In this document: piece after piece, positions 1 through 6,183 of the stretch
Position numbering within the stretch: the first letter of the stretch is position 1
How the letters are laid out: each line of letters opens with the position of its first letter
Made by a program: the position numbers and the translations under genes
Origin: Caryophanales bacterium
Lineage (GTDB): Bacteria; Bacillota_I; Bacilli_A; RFN20; CAG-826
Assembly (NCBI GenBank): GCA_028723545.1
Contig: JAQYER010000137.1
Coordinates: 1 to 7,064, forward strand
Direction of reading: 5' to 3'
Length of the DNA: 7,064 nucleotides
Notes under the pieces: generated by a model
Databases searched by the model: none
What the model was told of the DNA's origin: nothing
Seen by the model: only the letters and a program-made list of their open reading frames with translations

Positions 1-316
1 TTTTAACATCTTCATCTTTATCCCAATAATAATCTAATCCGATTTCACCAACACCAATTACTTTTTCATTATTGATTAATAATTCAATCTCATCTAAATC
101 ATTATCATTCATCTTTTTTATTTCACTTGGATGAATGCCAACAAAAGCATAGACATCTTTGGATAAATTCGCTATTTCAACTGCTTTTTTTGAACTATTT
201 AAATCATATCCAATAACAAAAAGAATATTAACTCCGTTTTCTTTTGCAATATTAATATATTCTAATGGATTATTAGAAAATGCTTCGTCATTAATGTGGC
301 AATGTGTATCAATCAT
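1..316 (-). CDS. tatD: TatD-family metal-dependent hydrolase (YabD/YcfH type), N-terminal part, cut by window edge
   Basis: The first 105 codons are present, starting at ATG (314-316); the gene continues off the left edge. The predicted protein opens with MIDTHCH, which supplies the HxH metal ligands (H5, H7) of the TatD family, followed by GIHP at about 60-63 and GEIGLDYYWDK at about 90-100 with the metal-binding glutamate E91. These are signature motifs of the amidohydrolase-fold TatD deoxyribonuclease family, cytoplasmic enzymes reported to act on DNA 3' ends and possibly in D-Tyr-tRNA or DNA repair processes; the physiological substrate is not settled. The start lies 2 bases after the mnmE stop, and an AGGA Shine-Dalgarno sits inside the last mnmE codons, so the two are probably translationally coupled in one operon. 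The family assignment is very secure; the exact subfamily (YabD, YcfH, TatD) cannot be fixed from the N-terminus. Confidence 0.95.
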   Translation of the reverse strand, partial: MIDTHCHINDEAFSNNPLEYINIAKENGVNILFVIGYDLNSSKKAVEIANLSKDVYAFVGIHPSEIKKMNDNDLDEIELLINNEKVIGVGEIGLDYYWDKDEDVK

Positions 317-318
317 GT

Positions 319-1632
319 TTATTTTCCTACACAAAAACGAGAAAATATTTCGTCAGTTAAATCGTTTTTATTTCCTTCACCCAATAAATCAAGTGAATTA
401 TTGTACGCTAACAAGACATTTACTGAAACAATATCGATTGGTAAATTATTTTTTGCGTCTTCAATCGCGGCTTTTAAATAATTAACAATATTTTTTAAAA
501 TTCCTAATTGACGAACATTTGAAAAAGAAGGTTTAACAACAATGTTATCCAAGCCTAATAAATCAATGATTTTATCTAATAATGGTTGGAAATCATTATT
601 CAAAGCTGAAATATATAATTCACCATCTATTTTGTTTGTGATTAAATCAGCTTTATTATGGACATAAATAATTTGTTTATCATTTATTTCTTCAATTAAT
701 TGTTCATCAATGCCGGTTTCATCTAAAACATAGATAATTAAATCGGCTTTCTTAATAGCGTCTATTGTTTTATTAATTCCAATTTGTTCAATTGCATCTA
801 TTGATTCATGATATCCAGCAGTATCTAATAAATGTAATGTAATTCCACACAATTTAAAATCACCTTCAACAACATCTCTAGTTGTTCCAGCAATATTAGT
901 AACAATTGCTTTATCTTCTTTTAAAAGAGCATTTAATAGTGATGATTTACCGACATTTGGTTTTCCGATAATCGCAACATTAATTCCATCGCGAACGATT
1001 TTGGATTTTTCACCATCATTAATTAAATTATTTATATCATTAATGATTGATTCACAAATCGATATTGTTTCTTCGCGAGATATTTGTTCAATATCTTCAT
1101 ATTCCGGATAATCAATATTAACTTCGATATGTGATATTAATTCACCTATTTTTGTTTTGATTGGTAAAAATATTTTTGATGTTTCTCCATCTAAAGAATG
1201 CATCGCTAAATCTTTTGCTTCAATTGTTGTAGCGTTAATAATATCATTAATAGCTTCAGCTTGAACTAAATCTATTTTCTTATTTAAATACGCGCGCGAA
1301 GAAAATTCCCCATTAGTTGCCATTCTTGCACCTTTAGAAATAATTAATTTAATAATTTCGTTAGCGATAACCATTGATCCGTGGCAAATAATTTCAACAC
1401 TATCTTCACCAGTAAATGAATGTGGGGCAACATATGTTAATAGCACCACTTGATCAACATAATTATTATTGTCAACGATATAACCAAAATGAATACCTCT
1501 AGAATTAATTTTAGTTAAATCTTTTGTAAATATTTTTGAAACAATTTCAAAACAATCATCACCCGATAAACGAATGATAGCTAAAGCAGATTTTAGTGGT
1601 GGGGTAGCTAACGCGACAATAGTTTCAAACAT
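319..1632 (-). CDS. mnmE: tRNA uridine-5-carboxymethylaminomethyl(34) synthesis GTPase MnmE (TrmE)
   Basis: Complete, 437 codons, close to the family's usual length of about 450. MnmE works with MnmG to modify the wobble uridine of certain tRNAs, using a formyl-tetrahydrofolate derivative and GTP hydrolysis in the cytoplasm. The N-terminal folate-binding domain starts with the conserved FETIVALATPP...AIIRLSG and contains SFTGEDSVEIICHG (about 72-85). The inserted G domain has G1 GKPNVGKSS (223-231), the GTTRDV segment (249-254), G3 DTAG (270-273) and G4 NKAD (326-329). The C-terminus is CVGK with C434, matching the family's C(I/L/V)GK end. The start ATG (1630-1632) fits the conserved N-terminus, but no Shine-Dalgarno precedes it; instead a strong hairpin ends about 15 bases upstream. 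It follows khpB by 32 bases and is followed within 2 bases by tatD. The partner mnmG is not in the window. Confidence 0.98.
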   Translation of the reverse strand: MFETIVALATPPLKSALAIIRLSGDDCFEIVSKIFTKDLTKINSRGIHFGYIVDNNNYVDQVVLLTYVAPHSFTGEDSVEIICHGSMVIANEIIKLIISKGARMATNGEFSSRAYLNKKIDLVQAEAINDIINATTIEAKDLAMHSLDGETSKIFLPIKTKIGELISHIEVNIDYPEYEDIEQISREETISICESIINDINNLINDGEKSKIVRDGINVAIIGKPNVGKSSLLNALLKEDKAIVTNIAGTTRDVVEGDFKLCGITLHLLDTAGYHESIDAIEQIGINKTIDAIKKADLIIYVLDETGIDEQLIEEINDKQIIYVHNKADLITNKIDGELYISALNNDFQPLLDKIIDLLGLDNIVVKPSFSNVRQLGILKNIVNYLKAAIEDAKNNLPIDIVSVNVLLAYNNSLDLLGEGNKNDLTDEIFSRFCVGK

Positions 1633-1647
1633 AATTTGTTAAACGAA

Positions 1648-1669
1648 AATAGAGTCAAATGACTCTATT
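1648..1669 (-). terminator. Perfect inverted repeat at the khpB/mnmE junction: possible attenuator, processing hairpin or weak terminator
   Basis: Arms 1648-1657 and 1660-1669 are perfectly complementary (10 bp, AATAGAGTCA on the minus strand), giving a 9-bp stem with a four-base ATTT loop in RNA. The khpB stop codon TAG lies inside the upstream arm. On the minus strand the stem is followed by TTCGTTT, an interrupted U-tract, so it could act as a weak intrinsic terminator or protect the 3' end of the upstream transcript. The stem has only three or four G-C pairs, so full termination is doubtful, and no independent promoter for mnmE is visible behind it. Confidence 0.5.
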
Positions 1670-2273
1670 CTTCTTCCGAATATTTAATTGTAACTGCGCG
1701 ATTACGTCCTTCGCCAAATGATTCTGTGCGAATATGTGAGAAGCGAGATAAAGCATTGTGAACAATTCTTCTTTCGTCGCTTGGCATTGGGTTTAACGTA
1801 ACATCAATTTTTGTTTTTTGAACTTCTTTAGCAGCTTTTCTTGCAATTGATGCAATGTGAGAATATTTTTTATCTTTATATTCTCCAACATCGAGAAGAA
1901 TGCGATATCTGCGTTTAAATTTTGAAGATACTGCTAAACGAACAATTTCATTTAAAGCTTGTAATGTAACACCATTTTTACCAATTAATATTGGATTGTG
2001 ATTAGTGTTAATTTCAATGCGGATTACATCATCTTCTAATGAAGATTTAGCTTCCACATCACTAATGCCTAATGATTGAATAACATCTTTAATATATTGA
2101 TTAGCGTATTCAATCGCATCACTTAATTCATAAACTTGAATTGTTGCTTTTTTAGAAAATAATCCGTTTTTTTCTTCAATAATTTGGAAAACAAGATCAA
2201 TTTCTTCAATACCTAATTCTTCTGTTGCTAATTTAATTGCGTCTTCAACGGTTTTAGCGGTATATGTTTTCAT
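1665..2273 (-). CDS. khpB: KhpB (Jag/EloR) RNA-binding protein with Jag-N, KH and R3H domains
   Basis: Complete, 202 codons, ATG start and TAG stop. Domains in order: a Jag N-terminal domain at about 1-50 (opening MKTYTAKTVEDAI, with the typical GLFSKKA segment near 37-43); a KH domain at about 55-130 with the nucleic-acid-binding loop GKNG at 99-102 or very near; and an R3H domain at about 138-198 with the R-x3-H signature (R168...H172 in RRIVH). In streptococci and other Gram-positives KhpB pairs with KhpA, binds RNA and influences cell elongation and division; that role is known from relatives, not shown here. Its ATG is 2 bases after the yidC stop, with the strong AAAGGAG ribosome binding site embedded in the last yidC codons, implying coupling. 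The yidC-jag order is conserved in Bacillota. Basic residues in the linker between KH and R3H (KRRYR, KDKK) suit RNA contact. Confidence 0.96.
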   Translation of the reverse strand: MKTYTAKTVEDAIKLATEELGIEEIDLVFQIIEEKNGLFSKKATIQVYELSDAIEYANQYIKDVIQSLGISDVEAKSSLEDDVIRIEINTNHNPILIGKNGVTLQALNEIVRLAVSSKFKRRYRILLDVGEYKDKKYSHIASIARKAAKEVQKTKIDVTLNPMPSDERRIVHNALSRFSHIRTESFGEGRNRAVTIKYSEEE

Positions 2274-2275
2274 AA

Positions 2276-3841
2276 TTATTTTCTCCTTTGTTGTTTACTC
2301 GCGATAGATTGAGTAACAATTGATTGAATTAATGAAATAATCGCTCCAATAAACCAATATACTCCTAATGCAGCTGGAAGAGTAAAGCCCATGAAAATAA
2401 TCATAATAAGCATTACCCAGCTGACCATTTTCATTGTTTTGTTTTGTTGATCTTGAGCAGGGTTTTTGCCTAATTTTGTCATCTTTTTCGCTTTCTTTGC
2501 TTGAATCCATTGAGGAACTTTCATTGAAAGGAATTGAGCGACTGACATTAATATAAATAACACAATTGCGGTCCACCAACCAGGATTATTAGGCCATCCA
2601 GAAATATTCATAACAGCTTGTGAAATTGAACCAGATAATTTTAATCCTAATACCGTACCGGTAGATAATGCGGATGAACCTTGCATTGCACCCCAAACCC
2701 CAATAAAGACTGGGAATTGAATAATCATAATAAGAATTTGAGTAAATGGTTTAACTCCGTTTTTCTTATATAATTCCATTTGTTCTTGCGCTAAACGTTG
2801 CTTTTCAGCTTGGTTGGTGTTGGAATTTGGATATTTAGCTTGTAATTTAGCAAGTTGTGGTTGTAAAGCTTGCATTTTGTGTTGTTGAATAGTTGATGGG
2901 AATGTACATGCAAAAATAAATATTCTTACAATAAATGTAACGATAATTAATGCAAGTAATTGATTGACGCCATTTGCTTGCGCTCCACCAAATAATTCAG
3001 TGAAACTATCAACTAACCAGGCAACTGGATAAACAAGAAGACCTTCAATTAAGCCTCCTTCTTTCCAGGCATATCCCCATGTTTTCTTTTCAATGTTAAT
3101 TGTTTCGTCATATTGGCCATATGAACCGTATTCACCAGTCACAGTAGCGATACATGAACGATAATTAGTAATTGAATTATTTAATGTGTTTTTGTATTGG
3201 GTTGTAAAATCGATAGTTGGACACATTTCTTCACTGATGCCATTATTTTCTAACGCAATTTCAGCATTCCATTTTATATAATTACCCCATAATTGATCTT
3301 CATTATTTGAATAGAATTTTGTATATCCATATTTATGAAGAATTGATAATTGTGGTTTTTCTTCATCTTTTCTTAATTCAATTTTGTTTTCGTTAACGTT
3401 ATAAGTTAATGAAGAAATTTCAGATGCTGAAGTAATATCAGAAATAGATTTGTTAGCTAATTCTAATGCTGAAGTTAATACTTTGTAATCGTAAGCACGG
3501 AAATATTCAGTGCTTGGAACATATCCTCCAGCGCTTGAAACTGTAGAAATAACAGAATTCAATTGATTGCTTAAAAGATAAGATCCATCTTCAGCTAAAG
3601 GTACATAAGTGTAAATGTGGTCGTTTCCTTGTAATTTTTCATAACCCAATTGCTTAAGTTCATCGCTTGAAAAATTAGATAATTGACTATCATCAACATA
3701 AACAGTGACACCTTGGTCAATGTTATACATCATTTTTGCTTTTTCAATGTTTGAACAGAAATTTGAAGTACATGAAGAAATTAATAAAACACCGATGCCT
3801 AAAGCGGTGATTCCTAGTCCGGTTTTAATTGATTTTTTCAC
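2276..3841 (-). CDS. yidC: YidC/Oxa1/SpoIIIJ membrane protein insertase with N-terminal lipoprotein signal and a large extracytoplasmic domain
   Basis: Complete, 521 codons, GTG start. The insertase folds proteins into the membrane, alone or with SecYEG. Residues 1-23 are a basic-then-hydrophobic signal ending in ISSC, a lipobox, so C24 is the probable lipidated residue. About 25-265 are hydrophilic and predicted outside the cell; they include C29, C207 and C230. The conserved core follows: an amphipathic segment near 262-285, then membrane segments near 291-312 (containing the essential-type arginine R306), 366-385, 422-440, 472-487 and 490-510, with the charged cytoplasmic loop at about 314-364 and a basic tail ending KQQRRK. 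Bacillus homologues are about 260 residues, so this protein is roughly twice as long, the excess being the outer domain. The GTG shares one base with the rnpA stop (TAGTG), with AGGA 8 bases ahead, indicating coupled translation. Assignment of the core is secure; the outer domain's function is unknown to me. Confidence 0.96.
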   Translation of the reverse strand: MKKSIKTGLGITALGIGVLLISSCTSNFCSNIEKAKMMYNIDQGVTVYVDDSQLSNFSSDELKQLGYEKLQGNDHIYTYVPLAEDGSYLLSNQLNSVISTVSSAGGYVPSTEYFRAYDYKVLTSALELANKSISDITSASEISSLTYNVNENKIELRKDEEKPQLSILHKYGYTKFYSNNEDQLWGNYIKWNAEIALENNGISEEMCPTIDFTTQYKNTLNNSITNYRSCIATVTGEYGSYGQYDETINIEKKTWGYAWKEGGLIEGLLVYPVAWLVDSFTELFGGAQANGVNQLLALIIVTFIVRIFIFACTFPSTIQQHKMQALQPQLAKLQAKYPNSNTNQAEKQRLAQEQMELYKKNGVKPFTQILIMIIQFPVFIGVWGAMQGSSALSTGTVLGLKLSGSISQAVMNISGWPNNPGWWTAIVLFILMSVAQFLSMKVPQWIQAKKAKKMTKLGKNPAQDQQNKTMKMVSWVMLIMIIFMGFTLPAALGVYWFIGAIISLIQSIVTQSIASKQQRRK

Positions 3842-4170
3842 TAATTTTGTCCTACTTTCTCAAGAAGATTAATGATTGTTTGTTTTGTTTCATTAAAATT
3901 CTCAGTTTGATAACTTAATTTTGGTATAAAAATCAAGTCATATGGTAGACTCAAATCGAGAGTTTCGTGTAGGATAGCTCGAATTTGCCTACGGATTTTG
4001 TTTCTTTTTACAGCATGACCGATTTTGGTTGGAATTGATATACCAACACGGGCACGGCCAAGTTGATTTTTCTTATAAAAAAGCCTAATCGAGTTGAATT
4101 TTATTTTGTTTCCAGTGTTAATAACATCTTGGAATTCTTGACTATCTTTGATTCTATTAACAACTTTCAT
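3841..4170 (-). CDS. rnpA: Ribonuclease P protein component
   Basis: Complete, 109 codons, TAG stop overlapping the yidC GTG by one base. The protein assists the RNase P RNA in cutting 5' leaders from pre-tRNAs. It begins with the family's RIKxxxEF segment (R6-F13), contains GRARVGISIPTKIGHAVKRN and then the RNR-type basic motif KRNKIRRQIR (55-64), the signature of RnpA, and ends near the usual length of about 110-120. The ATG (4168-4170) was chosen because it gives the conserved start MKxxxRIK; there is no clear Shine-Dalgarno in the 15-base gap after rpmH, so it may depend on ribosomes finishing rpmH. The rpmH-rnpA-yidC order is near-universal next to oriC in Gram-positives. The RNase P RNA is not in the window. 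Confidence 0.97.
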   Translation of the reverse strand: MKVVNRIKDSQEFQDVINTGNKIKFNSIRLFYKKNQLGRARVGISIPTKIGHAVKRNKIRRQIRAILHETLDLSLPYDLIFIPKLSYQTENFNETKQTIINLLEKVGQN

Positions 4171-4185
4171 GCTGCAATTAAGAAA

Positions 4186-4320
4186 TTAGGCAGTTAATTT
4201 TGCTCTGCCTTTTGCACGTCTGGCTGCTAAAACTTTACGGCCATTGTGTGAAGCCATTCTAGCACGGAATCCGTGTGTGTTACGTCTGTGTTTTTTGCTT
4301 GGTTGATAAGTTCTTTTCAT
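4186..4320 (-). CDS. rpmH: 50S ribosomal protein L34 (bL34)
   Basis: A 44-codon gene, ATG at 4318-4320 and TAA at 4186-4188. The product starts MKRTYQPSKKHRRNTHGFR and continues ARMASHNGRKVLAARRAKGR, the unmistakable bL34 sequence, with the expected length and extremely basic composition. L34 is a small protein of the large ribosomal subunit. It is the first gene of the leftward cluster; AAGGAG (4330-4335) lies 9 bases before the ATG, and two tandem promoters lie further upstream. In Bacteria L34 is nearly always adjacent to rnpA and dnaA, as here. Confidence 0.98.
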   Translation of the reverse strand: MKRTYQPSKKHRRNTHGFRARMASHNGRKVLAARRAKGRAKLTA

Positions 4321-4329
4321 ACTATGCGT

Positions 4330-4348
4330 CTCCTTGTAGTTTTCTACA
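4330..4348 (-). promoter_or_regulatory. rpmH ribosome binding site with a small hairpin abutting it
   Basis: On the minus strand TGTAG-AAAA-CTACA (4335-4348) can form a 5-bp stem with an AAAA loop, and AAGGAG (4330-4335) begins at its last base. The Shine-Dalgarno is strong and 9 bases from the ATG. The stem could modulate or simply present the site; it is short, so its stability is uncertain. Confidence 0.6.
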
Positions 4349-4358
4349 CGCGATATGT

Positions 4359-4387
4359 ATTTTATTGTAAATAATTATTTAAGTCAA
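4359..4387 (-). promoter_or_regulatory. Promoter P2 for rpmH-rnpA-yidC-khpB-mnmE-tatD
   Basis: On the minus strand a -35 of TTGACT (4382-4387) and a -10 of TAAAAT (4359-4364) are separated by exactly 17 bases; each differs from the sigma-A consensus at one position. Transcription should start near 4352, leaving a leader of about 32 bases carrying the small hairpin and the AAGGAG site. Confidence 0.7.
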
Positions 4388-4400
4388 AGACTTTATATAT

Positions 4401-4429
4401 ATTATGTGTATATGCGCGTGAGTTGTAAA
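4401..4429 (-). promoter_or_regulatory. Promoter P1, upstream tandem promoter for the rpmH operon
   Basis: On the minus strand TTTACA (4424-4429) and CATAAT (4401-4406) are spaced by 17 bases, each one mismatch from the sigma-A consensus. It lies about 42 bases upstream of P2 and about 25 bases from the first DnaA-box pair, so DnaA bound there could affect it. Confidence 0.6.
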
Positions 4430-4453
4430 TATTTTTTAACTATTTTTTATTCA

Positions 4454-4472
4454 AGTGGAAAAGTTTTCCACA
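4454..4472. promoter_or_regulatory. DnaA-box inverted pair A
   Basis: A minus-strand box TTTTCCACT (4454-4462) and a plus-strand box TTTTCCACA (4464-4472) are separated by a single G. The core 4455-4471 is a perfect inverted repeat with GTGGAAAA and TTTTCCAC arms. TTTTCCACA is one mismatch from the consensus TTATCCACA. Confidence 0.8.
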
Positions 4473-4514
4473 TTTTCACTTATTTTTGATGGTTTTTAAA
4501 TATTTGTTTATTAT

Positions 4515-4533
4515 TGTGAATAAGTTTTCCACA
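4515..4533. promoter_or_regulatory. DnaA-box inverted pair B
   Basis: A minus-strand box TTATTCACA (4515-4523) and a plus-strand box TTTTCCACA (4525-4533) are again separated by a single G, reproducing the geometry of pair A with centres 61 bases apart. The 15-mer AATAAGTTTTCCACA (4519-4533) recurs exactly at 6250-6264 in the downstream cluster. Confidence 0.85.
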
Positions 4534-4573
4534 TCAAATAATGTCAATAATTACTTGAGTGTAATTATATAAT

Positions 4574-4597
4574 AAAATATCGATTTATCGATATTTT
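4574..4597. repeat. Perfect palindrome with two ATCGAT cores in the AT-rich origin segment
   Basis: Arms 4574-4584 (AAAATATCGAT) and 4587-4597 are perfectly complementary around a TT centre, giving 11-bp arms. It lies between the leftward promoters and dnaA and stands out as the only C/G-containing element of its AT-rich surroundings. It may be a protein-binding site or a cruciform-prone element; a terminator role is unlikely because no transcript is expected to end there. Confidence 0.6.
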
Positions 4598-4693
4598 TAT
4601 ATATTTAATATTATTATTTTTGTTATTTTATATCAATTAATAATTTATTATTTTAACAACTTAGTAACACACAAGTGGTCATATTTTTATTTT

Positions 4694-4702
4694 TGTGGAT
4701 AA
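4694..4702 (-). promoter_or_regulatory. Consensus DnaA box
   Basis: TTATCCACA on the minus strand matches the consensus at all nine positions and is the only perfect box in the window, so it is the likely highest-affinity DnaA site. Confidence 0.88.
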
Positions 4703-4747
4703 CTGTTGTTTATTCAGTCATTTTTTCTTTCTTTTTTCTTGAATTTT

Positions 4748-4756
4748 TGTGGAAAA
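4748..4756 (-). promoter_or_regulatory. DnaA box near the dnaA promoter
   Basis: TTTTCCACA on the minus strand, the same variant as in pairs A and B. It lies about 47 bases before the dnaA -10 element and overlaps a weaker alternative promoter (TTGTGG 4747-4752, TAAAAT 4769-4774, 16-base spacer), so it is well placed for DnaA autoregulation. Confidence 0.75.
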
Positions 4757-4779
4757 ATGTAAAAAAGATAAAATAATCA

Positions 4780-4823
4780 TTTCTTTTATTTTTTTATAAA
4801 TCTATAATATCTAACGAAAGAGG
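4780..4823 (+). promoter_or_regulatory. dnaA promoter (consensus -10, poor -35) and ribosome binding site
   Basis: A perfect TATAAT lies at 4803-4808; at 17-base spacing the -35 would be TTTCTT (4780-4785), a poor match. Predicted transcription start is near 4815, giving a leader of only about 17 bases that consists mostly of the ribosome binding site AAAGAGG (4817-4823), 8 bases before the ATG. The weak -35 may mean that the alternative promoter overlapping the 4748-4756 DnaA box also contributes. Confidence 0.5.
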
Positions 4824-4831
4824 TAAAAAAT

Positions 4832-6178
4832 ATGCCAGTAACCGTTACTGAACTAGGTCATATCTGGTCAAAAGTTCTTTCTAATGTAAAAGAAAAAATA
4901 CCAGATAACAAAATTTTTGACGCCTTTCTTGGAGATTCGTTTCTATATTCATATAACAATGATGAAATGATAGTTGGAGTTAATTCAAATTTAGCTTCAA
5001 AAATATTATCTGATCAATATTCGGATTTAATTGAAGGATCAGCTCGAGAAATCGTTAATCGCAAAGTTAAAATTAGCTTTAAGGTTGTTGAAAAATTAAA
5101 AGATATTAAAGTTGAACAACCTAAAACTGAATTCTTTAAGAATTCAATAGTTAACACTTCACTTACATTTGATAATTTCATTGTTGGAAAATGTAATATT
5201 GAAGCTCAACAGGCAGCAATTTATATTGCTTCTAATCCAGGAAAGAATTTTAATCCTTTATTTATTTATTCAAATTCTGGATTAGGAAAAACCCATTTAC
5301 TCCACGCGATTGTAAATCATATTCATAACAATTCAGATAAAAGAGCGTTATATTTAACTTCTGATGATTTCACTTCTGAATTTATTAAATTTGTAACTGG
5401 AGAATCCAGTTCAGATAAATTGAAAGAATATATTTGTTCTTTTGATGTTGTTTTAATTGACGATATCCAATTTATCGGTGGAAAAAGCCAAACTGAATAT
5501 TTCTTATTCACTATTTTTAATGCAATGTTAATGCATGGCAAACAAGTAGTTATCACTAGTGATAAACATCCATCAGAATTAAAGAATTTTGACGAAAGAA
5601 TCAAATCAAGATTCGGACAAGGATTAACTATTTCAATTTCATCACCTGATGTTGAAACATGTGTCAAGATTTTAAAATCTAAAATTAACGCCGGTCCATT
5701 AAACGTTGATTCAATCAAACCAGAGGTTCTTGAATTCATCGCTGAGAAATTTTCTAAAAATATCCGAAATATCGATGAAGCTTTAAATAAAATCGTTTGG
5801 TACACGACAATGTATAAGCCAGTTAAATATATCGATATGGATATTGCAATGGAAGCACTTCAATCTTTGATTGATGTTAAAAACACTAAGTCCCAATTAA
5901 ATCAACAAAAAATCTTAAGTGTTGTCGCGGATTATTATAATTTAACACCATCGCAATTAACATCCAGTTCTAGAACAGGAAACATTATTGTTCCAAGACA
6001 TATCTCAATGTATTTAATGCGATATATGCTCGATATCCCATTTAAACAAATTGGATTAGTGTTTGGAGGGAAAGATCATTCAACTGTAATGCACGCAGTT
6101 ACCAAAGTGGAAAAAGAGTTAAAAACTGATGTTACATTACAAACAGCAGTTAATGAGATTAAAAAATTATTAAAATAA
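4832..6178 (+). CDS. dnaA: Chromosomal replication initiator protein DnaA
   Basis: Complete, 448 codons, within the usual 440-460. DnaA binds the 9-bp boxes in oriC, oligomerises with ATP and opens the origin. Domain I is about 1-85, the linker II is short (about 86-108), and the AAA+ domain III runs about 109-325: Walker A GLGKTHL (150-156), Walker B VVLIDDIQF (206-214), sensor 1 ITSDKHPSE (241-249), box VII RIKSRF with arginine finger R260, and sensor 2 IRNIDEAL with R312. Domain IV (about 350-448) carries the DNA-binding signature GGKDHSTVMHAV (412-423). One oddity is S147 at the first glycine position of the P-loop (SNSGLGKT rather than the usual GxxGLGKT). The ATG is supported by AAAGAGG 8 bases upstream. 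It is flanked on both sides by DnaA boxes and followed by dnaN, as in most Gram-positives. Identification is certain. Confidence 0.99.
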   Translation: MPVTVTELGHIWSKVLSNVKEKIPDNKIFDAFLGDSFLYSYNNDEMIVGVNSNLASKILSDQYSDLIEGSAREIVNRKVKISFKVVEKLKDIKVEQPKTEFFKNSIVNTSLTFDNFIVGKCNIEAQQAAIYIASNPGKNFNPLFIYSNSGLGKTHLLHAIVNHIHNNSDKRALYLTSDDFTSEFIKFVTGESSSDKLKEYICSFDVVLIDDIQFIGGKSQTEYFLFTIFNAMLMHGKQVVITSDKHPSELKNFDERIKSRFGQGLTISISSPDVETCVKILKSKINAGPLNVDSIKPEVLEFIAEKFSKNIRNIDEALNKIVWYTTMYKPVKYIDMDIAMEALQSLIDVKNTKSQLNQQKILSVVADYYNLTPSQLTSSSRTGNIIVPRHISMYLMRYMLDIPFKQIGLVFGGKDHSTVMHAVTKVEKELKTDVTLQTAVNEIKKLLK

Positions 6179-6183
6179 CAATA

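Larger units (their letters stand above)
4441..4831. other. Origin of replication, upstream (incAB-like) part; no gene
   Basis: This is the gene-free region between the divergent rpmH and dnaA units. It holds six recognisable DnaA boxes: two inverted pairs at 4454-4472 and 4515-4533 and two single minus-strand boxes at 4694-4702 and 4748-4756. Between pair and singles lies a long stretch almost free of G and C (about 4557-4660) containing a perfect palindrome. The position beside dnaA, the box clustering and the outward gene orientation are the hallmarks of bacterial oriC. No convincing open reading frame or RNA gene is visible in it. Confidence 0.9.

Noticed and set aside
159..485. Plus-strand open frames at 159-485 and 296-481
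   Set aside because: They lie antisense to well-identified tatD and mnmE coding sequence, have no family motif and no ribosome binding site of note.
2295..2579. Minus-strand open frame of 94 codons inside yidC
   Set aside because: It is a shifted-frame shadow of the conserved membrane core of yidC with a low-complexity, non-protein-like sequence.
4705..4722. Plus-strand TTATTCAGT as a further DnaA box
   Set aside because: It differs in the essential ACA end of the box, so it was not counted.
5323..5805. Minus-strand open frame of 160 codons opposite dnaA
   Set aside because: It mirrors the conserved AAA+ region of dnaA and has no recognisable motif; long antisense frames arise easily in such biased codon use.
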